Shown here in pieces: positions 6,385 to 11,218 of a stretch of DNA of 11,218 nt. The translations under genes were made by a program, and so were the position numbers. Numbering within the stretch: position 1 is the stretch's first letter; every line of letters begins with the position of its first letter. The notes below the pieces were generated by a model. That model saw only the letters and a program-made list of their open reading frames with translations, was not told the DNA's origin and did no database searches. Origin of the DNA: Umezawaea sp039922235 (lineage in GTDB: Bacteria; Actinomycetota; Actinomycetes; Mycobacteriales; Pseudonocardiaceae); assembly GCA_039922235.1 (NCBI GenBank), contig JBDSAJ010000315.1:1-11218 (forward strand), written 5' to 3'.

Positions 6385-9267
6385 TCAGCCTTCGACCACC
6401 TGCCACTGCTGGTTGGTGCCCGTGTTGGCGGGCCATCCGATCACGCGACCACCGTCGCTCGTCGAACCGCCGTCCACGTCCGCACACAGACCGGTGCGCA
6501 CGTTGACGAGCCGGTAGTAGCCGTCACCGGTGGCGGCGAGCTTCCACCACTGGTTGTCGCTGGTGGTGTCCTGCCACTGGTCCAGCTGGGTGCCCTGGCT
6601 CGCTCCGGTCGGGCTGTCGAGCAGCCTGCCGCTGTTGCGGTTGACCACGCGGACCGAACCGTCCGGATTGGACAGGAGCCGCCACTGCTGGTTGGCGCTG
6701 CCGGACCAGGTCCACTGGACGACCTTGACACCGTCGGCCGTTCCGCCGCCGGTGACGTCGAGGACCTTGCCGCTGCGCCGGTTGACCAGTCGCACGTACC
6801 CGTTCTGCAGCGCGACGGTGACATCGACGCGCTGGCCTGCCGTCAGGGAGACGATTCTCGCGTTCGACCCCAACGGCGACGTGGTGACGGGCACGGAGGT
6901 GGTCACGGACGTCATGCCCCGGCGGCTGATCAGCGTGACGTTTTGGTCGATCGCCGAGGTCACGGACAGCGTGGCCGTGCGGGCGGGCAGGTCCCAGCTG
7001 AGGCTGTGGACCCGGATCTGGCCGCGCGCCCGCACACCGGTGATCGAGCCCTTGGCCAGTTGTCCCGGCAGGGCCGGGAGGATTTCCAGCACACCGGGCC
7101 GGGAGTAGAGCAACGCCTCGGCCAGCACACCGGGCAACGCGTGGGCGGCGTCGGCGTTGTAGGTCTCCAGGTTCGGGTTGTGCGACGTCATCAGCGACCG
7201 GAAGACCATGTTGTTGCCGATGATCTTGCGGATGTTGGCGTACACCTTCCCGTCGTCCTTCAGCCGCGCAGCGGCCAGTGCCCGGTGCAGGCTCCCGTGC
7301 GCGGAGGTGTTCTCGTCGCCGCGCAGTTCCAGCGCCCGCAGCGCGGGGGCGATCAGGTCGGGCCGGGTCTCGGGGGTGATCTCGTGCAGCGGCCACGCAC
7401 CGTACAGGTGGTGGACGTGCCGGTGGTTGTAGTTGTCGTTGAGGCTCGGCCACGACCACTCGGCCAGTGCGTTGTCCCCGTTGATCCGGTATGCGGGCAG
7501 CCTCCCGAGCAGCGCCGTCCAGCGCTGGACGCCCTGGCCGCTGCCCTGCTCCACGCCGAGCGCGTTGGCCGCGGAGATGGCGGCCTGGAGGGCGTGCTTG
7601 CCCGCCATGATGTCGCCGGTGGCGTTGATGGACAGGCGCACGCCGGTGTTGCCGGGCGCGTTCTCCATCGAGAACGACGGCACGAACACGACCTTGCCGC
7701 CGGAGTCGGTCCGGGTCAGGAAGTCCTCGTAGAACAGCGCCAGTTCCATGAGAGCGGGGCCCAGCTTGTCCCGGAGGAACACCTGGTCGCCGGTGACCTC
7801 CCAGTACTCGACGAGCGGGTAGAGCAACCAGTCGGCGCCGCCGGTCCAGGTCTGGCCGGGGAAGTCGCTGTTGTTGAAGTGGAGCATGTGCCCGTACTCG
7901 CCGTCGGTGCGGGACGGGGCGAGGAAACCGCGGGCGCCGTAGAGGTTCCGCGCGTTGGTGCGCCAGTGGGCGAGTTGGCCCAGTACGAGGGTGAAGTACC
8001 CCTGCATGGCCTCGGGGGTGTCCAGGATGTTGCCGCCCGCGACCTGGAGGTTGATGTTGGCGTCGGTGGTGAAGTCATCGGCCCAGGCGCCGGTCCACGT
8101 GCCGGTCCAGATCCCCGTCAGCCGCGGCGGCAGGATCCCGCTGGAGCTGATGAACAGGTACCTCCCCGAGTCGTAGAGGCGTTCCAGCAGCGCGATGTCG
8201 ATGACGCTCTTGTTGTTGTTCTGCCGGGTGATCAGCTCGCTGACCGACAGCCGCCGGTCGGCGGCGGAGACGGTGAGGTCCAGCCGGGAGCGGTCGTACC
8301 AGGCGGTGTGGACCGCGGTGTGCCGTGAACGCAGCGCGGTGTAGTCGGTGTCGACCGCGGCCAGCGCCGCGTGCAGCGGTTGGGAGTCCCACGCGTTCGG
8401 CGTCTCGTACCGGTCGAGCTTGGTGAGCAGCAGCAGCCGCGTCGCCTTGGCCACGACGATGGCGGCCCCGCTGACGGACACGGTGCCCCCGGTCGGGACG
8501 ACGCGCGTGACGCCCTCGTACCCGAACGCGCCCTGCCCGGAGGGATAGGTGCCGCGCAGGTTCAGGTAGCCGGAACCGTTGCCGAGGGTGGCACGGGTCG
8601 TGAAGCCCACGCTGCCGGGCGTACCGTCCAACGCGGTGTTCACGCTCAGGGTCGCGTCGATCGTCCGGCCGGGCGCGGGCACCAGTTCGTGGACGATCAC
8701 CCGGTCGGCACGGGAGACGAACGCCCGGCGGGTCCACGTGCCGTTGCCGTCGGTCCAGCTGGTGGTGACTTCACCGGTGCGGAAGTCGGTCACGCGGCCG
8801 TAGTCGGTGGCCGTGGTCATCTCCGGCGTCGCGATCCGCAGCTCGTACGCCGGGTGGTAGGTCTGGGTCCAGCGCAGCGACCAGCCCGCCGCGAAGTCCC
8901 GGTTCGCACCGGCGTAGTCACCGGCGAGCGCCTTGTCCCGAGCACCCTGCAGGCGTCCCGAAATCACCGGCGGGGTAACGGATCGCGAGCCGTTGGGCAG
9001 GACGAGGCGGTGGTAGTTGAAGATCACCTTTTCCTGCGTCGGCGCGCCGTAGAGCGTGGCACCGTACTCACCGTTGCCGGTCAGGAAACCGTCCGTCCAG
9101 GACGTGGCCGGGCTGGTGTCGTAGATACCCCGCTCGGGAAGGGTGATCTGCGGTGGCACGGCCGCCGCTGCCGTGCCGGACAGCAGTCCACCGGGCAGGG
9201 CGGCGGCCCCGGCGGTCAGCGTGGCGGCTTTGAGGAAGCTCCTGCGGTGGATGGGCAGGTCTGTCAC
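6385..9267 (-). CDS. Tat-secreted GH95-like glycosidase (alpha-L-fucosidase type) with C-terminal ricin-B lectin domain
   Basis: 960 aa from GTG 9267, preceded by AAAGGAG (9273-9279). N-terminus: Tat signal with RRSFLKA (8-14), hydrophobic stretch, cleavage near the AAAA at 33-36. The N-terminal beta-domain has GNGEYGATLYGAPTQEKV, the GH95 substrate-entrance motif. Catalytic (alpha/alpha)6 region: ANINLQ with Asn404 and Asn406, the counterparts of the Asn pair that positions the base in GH95; PSFSMENAP with Glu535, the likely general acid; HRHVHHLYG (615-623), the GH95 HRHxSHL motif; and Asp706 in YNADAAHALPGVLAEALL, which aligns by eye with the base Asp of the usual DGNFG motif. Residues 822-960 are a ricin-B/CBM13 lectin with three QxW-type repeats (NQQW, NQWW, NQQW). 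The family cleaves alpha-1,2-L-fucose or alpha-L-galactose from polysaccharides. Several usual motif residues differ, so specificity is open. Confidence 0.9.
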   Translation of the reverse strand: MTDLPIHRRSFLKAATLTAGAAALPGGLLSGTAAAAVPPQITLPERGIYDTSPATSWTDGFLTGNGEYGATLYGAPTQEKVIFNYHRLVLPNGSRSVTPPVISGRLQGARDKALAGDYAGANRDFAAGWSLRWTQTYHPAYELRIATPEMTTATDYGRVTDFRTGEVTTSWTDGNGTWTRRAFVSRADRVIVHELVPAPGRTIDATLSVNTALDGTPGSVGFTTRATLGNGSGYLNLRGTYPSGQGAFGYEGVTRVVPTGGTVSVSGAAIVVAKATRLLLLTKLDRYETPNAWDSQPLHAALAAVDTDYTALRSRHTAVHTAWYDRSRLDLTVSAADRRLSVSELITRQNNNKSVIDIALLERLYDSGRYLFISSSGILPPRLTGIWTGTWTGAWADDFTTDANINLQVAGGNILDTPEAMQGYFTLVLGQLAHWRTNARNLYGARGFLAPSRTDGEYGHMLHFNNSDFPGQTWTGGADWLLYPLVEYWEVTGDQVFLRDKLGPALMELALFYEDFLTRTDSGGKVVFVPSFSMENAPGNTGVRLSINATGDIMAGKHALQAAISAANALGVEQGSGQGVQRWTALLGRLPAYRINGDNALAEWSWPSLNDNYNHRHVHHLYGAWPLHEITPETRPDLIAPALRALELRGDENTSAHGSLHRALAAARLKDDGKVYANIRKIIGNNMVFRSLMTSHNPNLETYNADAAHALPGVLAEALLYSRPGVLEILPALPGQLAKGSITGVRARGQIRVHSLSWDLPARTATLSVTSAIDQNVTLISRRGMTSVTTSVPVTTSPLGSNARIVSLTAGQRVDVTVALQNGYVRLVNRRSGKVLDVTGGGTADGVKVVQWTWSGSANQQWRLLSNPDGSVRVVNRNSGRLLDSPTGASQGTQLDQWQDTTSDNQWWKLAATGDGYYRLVNVRTGLCADVDGGSTSDGGRVIGWPANTGTNQQWQVVEG

Positions 9268-9500
9268 GCAAACTCCTTTGTCTGGTGACCGGCCCTCCTG
9301 CGCACCCCCAGTCCGGCGCGCAGGAGGGCCAGGACATGGGATGGATTTTCGGCCTTCGGTCTCACCTTTGTCCATAGCCAGGTGTCGACATTGCGCCCAT
9401 GTGCTGCCGAGCGGCGAGAACAGGACAGGCATCCGGTGACGGGTGCGGTCCCATCGGGCCCGAGAGATGGGATGTCTTGCTGTTTGTTGGCGCAATGGTT
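9268..9500 (-). promoter_or_regulatory. Leader/intergenic region of the GH95 gene
   Basis: 233 bp between the GH95 start and the stop of the broken gene upstream on the same strand. It holds the GH95 ribosome site (9273-9279) and the hairpin listed separately. I could not find a convincing -35/-10 pair. The GH95 frame remains open to 9495, but the translated stretch has no protein-like features and precedes a clear Tat signal, so it is treated as non-coding. Confidence 0.4.
9291..9330 (-). other. 13-bp perfect inverted repeat in the GH95 mRNA leader
   Basis: Plus-strand arms GGCCCTCCTGCGC (9291-9303) and GCGCAGGAGGGCC (9318-9330) with a 14-nt loop. In the minus-strand transcript the hairpin ends 11 nt before the AAAGGAG ribosome site. 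The downstream arm holds an AGGAGG (9294-9299), too far (about 26 nt) from the GTG to act as its ribosome site. The upstream arm contains CCTCCT, which could alternatively pair with the real AGGAG. Could be an attenuator, an mRNA-stabilising stem or a terminator for upstream transcription. There is no U-run. Confidence 0.55.
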
Positions 9501-9814
9501 TCAGTGTTGACCAAAATTGAGCGGATGGTGCTCAGCGTCGAAATCGAGCCTCTCGCGGTAGTCGGTCGAGCGCTCCTGAAGCAGCACTTTCGACTCCGGG
9601 TCATCCTCGACGACAACCAGCGGGATATCGCCGTGTGCGCACAGTCCGTAGACCTGGTCTGCGACGTCATCGGTGAGCAGGTGGTCGAAGTGGAATGAGC
9701 CTTCGAAGGTCGGCCATGCGACAGAACCCGGATGTCGACATGCCGTGCTCAGGCACGCCTCCAGCTGCGGCGTGAGGTTCACCGGCAGCGTGTCGAAATC
9801 GAAATCGAGTCGTA

Positions 9815-9859
9815 CTCGTGGACGGTCCTGATCCGGCCTGGATCAGGGTCGTCCACGAG
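9815..9859. repeat. Quasi-palindrome, 20-bp arms with 18 matches
   Basis: Left arm 9815-9834 begins CTCGTGGACG and ends CCTGATCC; right arm 9840-9859 begins GGATCAGG and ends CGTCCACGAG; the loop is GGCCT. The only mismatches are two adjacent bases in the middle of the arms. It lies across the frame break of the unknown gene. Confidence 0.8.
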
Positions 9860-9891
9860 CCTGTACAGCTTGACCTGCTGTGGACGGTCCT
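9818..9891. repeat. 12-bp direct repeat GTGGACGGTCCT, period 62 bp, spanning the frame break
   Basis: Copies at 9818-9829 and 9880-9891. 62 is not a multiple of three, so the extra unit shifts the frame of the gene it lies in. The unit contains the inverted copy GTCGTCCAC (9849-9857) of the same sequence. Confidence 0.85.
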
Positions 9892-10117
9892 TCCATGCCT
9901 GAGAGAAGTCGATCTCGGCGTCGCTTCCGGAGACCAGGAACAGGCTCACTCGGGGGTTGAAGCCGTCCCAGTGCAAGGCCTCGCGGACGCGACTCATCTC
10001 GGATCCACTTCGTGACGTTGTCGCGAGGAGTGAGGTCTTTGCGCGTGTCTGCCGGTCGGACACCGTGAAATCTCCTTTCAGTGTGCTGGGGCTAGCGGCC
10101 GCGGCTTCCAGCGTGCT

Positions 10118-10235
10118 GTGGCCGATTTGACTTGGGGACCCCTCATTTGACCCTTTATCGGGCCAAAAGGCAGGCGTGGAAGAGCCTGCCCGATCGACAA
10201 GTGTAAGGGTCAAATCCCCAAGTAAAATCGGCCAC
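10118..10235. mobile_element. 118-bp imperfect palindrome, MITE-like element or joined IS ends
   Basis: Outer arms of 21 bp (10118-10138 beginning GTGGCCGATTT, and 10215-10235 ending AAATCGGCCAC) match at 20 positions. After a 7-nt bulge on the left (10139-10145), 10 more pairs follow: TTTGACCCTT (10146-10155) with AAGGGTCAAA (10205-10214). At the tip GGCAGGC (10169-10175) pairs with GCCTGCC (10184-10190). ATCGGG (10157-10162) can alternatively pair with CCCGAT (10189-10194). It is richer in A/T than its surroundings. I see no target-site duplication and no transposase. It lies 55 bp upstream of the broken gene's start codon. A composite terminator is the main alternative, but the length, bulges and long TTGACCC arms favour a transposable remnant. 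Confidence 0.5.
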
Positions 10236-10348
10236 GTTCCGTGGAACCCGTCTCGCCTTTCGTGGTTGCATGGCCAGCTGGCCTGCATGTTTGCGTTCGC
10301 TCGTGAGGTTTGAAGATTATGCTTCACTTTCTTCACCGATCCGTGTCA
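10236..10348. other. Gene-free stretch with small palindromes
   Basis: Between the long palindrome and the HNH remnant's promoter. It contains GTTCC-GT-GGAAC (10236-10247) and the perfect 12-bp palindrome GGCCAGCTGGCC (10272-10283), flanked by TGCA on both sides. No gene is supported, and the stretch from about 10310 on is unusually A/T-rich for this window. Confidence 0.5.
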
Positions 10349-10377
10349 TCGAGTCGATCTTGTATCGTCGGTAGAAT
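10349..10377 (+). promoter_or_regulatory. Candidate leaderless promoter of the HNH remnant
   Basis: TCGAGT (10349-10354), 17-nt spacer, TAGAAT (10372-10377), followed seven bases later by ATG at 10385. With the usual -10 to start-site distance, transcription would begin at or next to the A of the ATG, so the mRNA would be leaderless. This agrees with the lack of any ribosome site before this ATG. Confidence 0.4.
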
Positions 10378-10384
10378 TCCATGT

Positions 10385-10925
10385 ATGAGTGACGGTGAGA
10401 TTGTTGAACTTGAAGAAATTGCGCTGGAATGCCAGCGACCTGTTTCTGGGCAGGCCCAGCAACGTCCAGGTCCAGCTCCAGGTGGCGGTTCCGGTGTCGA
10501 CGGTGATGCGCCTGGACGATCAGCCCGGTGAACTCGCCGGCTACGGCCCGATCACCGCCACCACGGCCCGTGCACTCGCGGGTGATGCGACCTGGCGGCG
10601 GTTGCTCACCGACGAGCGCGGCACGCTGGTGGAGGTCGGCCGCCGCACCTACCGGCCCCCGGCAGCGCTGCGCGACTTGGTCCAAGCCCGCGACAAGACC
10701 TGCGTGTTCCCAGGGTGTTCAGTGCCCGCGCACCGCGCCGATCTTGACCACACCACGGCATTCCCGACCGGTCCCACCACGGCCGGCAACCTGGGAGTGA
10801 TGTGCCGGGCGCATTAGCGGCTCAAGCAGGACCCTCGCTGGACGGTGGCCCAGCCGACTCCGGGAACGTTCGTCTGGACCAGCCCCAGCACGCGAGTTTA
10901 TGTCCGGGAATCGGTCGCGGCCTGA
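10385..10925 (+). pseudogene. DUF222/HNH endonuclease (13E12-type) remnant
   Basis: From about 10440 the frame of 10389 reads as the C-terminal half of the DUF222-HNH family: VPVSTVMRLDDQPGELAGYGPI, then TWRRLLTDERG, YRPPAALRDLVQARD, and the HNH/zinc region CVFPGC, DLDHTTAFPTGPT, GNLGVMCRAH. TAG at 10815-10817 falls where relatives have the second His of the CRxHH motif. The same frame then continues with RLKQDPRWTVAQPTPGTFVW and VYVRESVAA to TGA at 10923-10925, the normal family ending. Most of the roughly 300-residue N-terminal DUF222 domain is absent. ATG 10385, in a different frame, begins MSDGEIVELEEIALE, which resembles a family N-terminus, so a large internal deletion with frame change near 10430-10440 is likely. 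Family members are abundant, repeated genes in actinobacteria. Non-functional as sequenced. Confidence 0.8.
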
Positions 10926-11218
10926 CGCGCAGAACACATCACCTGGGCCGTCCCCGGACTGGGCGGGCGGGTAACGCCACAGCGCACCACGACTCCACCA
11001 CCGCGCCCGCTGACGCTGCGGGGAATGGTGGCCTGAACAGCAACAACGACCTTGCCGAACCCCTGGGAGTTGCGGTGGCACAACAGTTCCTCCCCCGTTA
11101 CCGTTTTCGTGGTCCCAGCGATGGGACGCCTGGTCGCCGGATCCGGCATGACTTACGCCCCCAGTCGAACGCATGATCCGGGGGGTGGTGTCACCGGATC
11201 CGGTGCACCGCCGGACCG
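10926..11218. other. Right-edge region without a supported gene, with several palindromes
   Basis: Short open frames exist on both strands but none has a ribosome site plus protein-like composition. Visible structures: hairpin GTCCCA-gcga-TGGGAC (11112-11127); palindrome GCCGGATCCGGC (11136-11147); palindrome CACCGGATCCGGTG (11192-11205). The last has flanks GGTG/CACC that extend it to a stem of about 14 bp with one bulge. The last could be a terminator. Confidence 0.5.

Larger units (their letters stand above)
9501..10063 (-). pseudogene. Conserved-looking gene of unknown function, frame broken by a 62-bp unit
   Basis: Two minus-strand pieces look coding. The first starts at GTG 10063 with AAAGGAG eight bases upstream, and reads MSDRQTRAK and later ALHWDGFNPRVSLFLVSG. 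It hits TGA at 9779-9781 after 94 residues. The second, in another frame, covers the rest to TGA 9501-9503 and reads HFDHLLTDDVADQVYGLC, then DIPLVVVEDDPESKVLLQER, with strong G/C at third positions. It has no ribosome site of its own. Both frames contain GACCGTCCA in the same codon phase at copies 62 nt apart (tops 9889 and 9827). Deleting one 62-bp unit gives WKDRPRVRLDFDFDTLPVNL and a continuous 167-codon frame (501 nt including stop). The intact product would be an acidic protein of 166 aa with no signal peptide or membrane segment. I do not recognise the family. Confidence 0.65.

Noticed and set aside
6943..9288. 461- and 305-codon plus-strand frames opposite the GH95 gene
   Set aside because: Compositional shadows with no ribosome site or recognisable domain.
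9399..9698. 99-codon plus-strand frame (LTKIERMVLSVEIEPLAVVG region)
   Set aside because: It looks superficially protein-like, but the opposite strand has better third-position G/C and continues a frame that rejoins cleanly with the upstream half-gene.
10802..11176. 124-codon plus frame and 151/83-codon minus frames at the right edge
   Set aside because: They overlap the in-frame HNH tail or consist of low-complexity sequence, with no ribosome site or family match. A remnant cannot be fully excluded.
1..11218. tRNA/rRNA genes, CRISPR arrays and complete insertion sequences
   Set aside because: Looked for cloverleaf-like, regularly spaced repeat and transposase signatures by eye; none found.

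Overview
The window is GC-rich DNA with strong G/C bias at third codon positions, DUF222/HNH (13E12-type) sequence, Tat- and Sec-exported hydrolases, and GTG starts behind AGGAG-type ribosome sites. This points to a high-GC actinomycete. The gene families would fit a Pseudonocardiales-like soil organism, but the genus cannot be fixed from the sequence alone.

Layout: (1) 1-647, minus: the N-terminal 215 residues of an Ag85/esterase-D-like alpha/beta hydrolase that runs off the left edge. (2) 719-2044, plus: a short DHA2-type MFS exporter, divergent from the esterase across a 71-bp promoter region. (3) 1643-3985, minus: an MMPL/RND-type membrane transporter whose frame runs about 400 nt past its conserved core, antisense to the MFS gene. 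(4) 4242-6330, plus: a two-gene operon of secreted esterases, a cutinase and a PF20091-type alpha/beta hydrolase 19 nt downstream. The 256-bp region between the MMPL and cutinase genes carries operator-like palindromes. (5) 6341-6377: a strong two-way terminator hairpin. (6) 6385-9267, minus: a 960-aa Tat-exported GH95-like glycosidase (alpha-L-fucosidase or related) with a C-terminal ricin-B lectin domain and a striking hairpin in its leader.

From about 9.3 kb to the right edge the window changes character and looks like a zone of gene decay and mobile-DNA remnants. A conserved-looking gene of unknown function (9501-10063, minus) is split into two frames. Removing one 62-bp unit lying between two 12-bp direct repeats would restore a continuous 166-codon reading frame. 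Just upstream of it sits a 118-bp imperfect palindrome that looks like a miniature inverted-repeat element or the joined ends of an insertion sequence. Next comes a DUF222/HNH endonuclease remnant (10385-10925, plus) with most of its N-terminal domain missing and an in-frame TAG at its HNH histidine. The last 293 bp hold palindromes but no gene I can support.

Functionally, the central block reads as extracellular hydrolysis (cutin or other polyesters and esters, and fucosylated or related polysaccharides) next to two export systems. I see no regulator gene in the window, and no tRNA, rRNA or CRISPR. I found no convincing new multi-gene system. The best leads are the 62-bp interruption of the unknown gene, the 118-bp palindrome, and the divergent GH95 active site.
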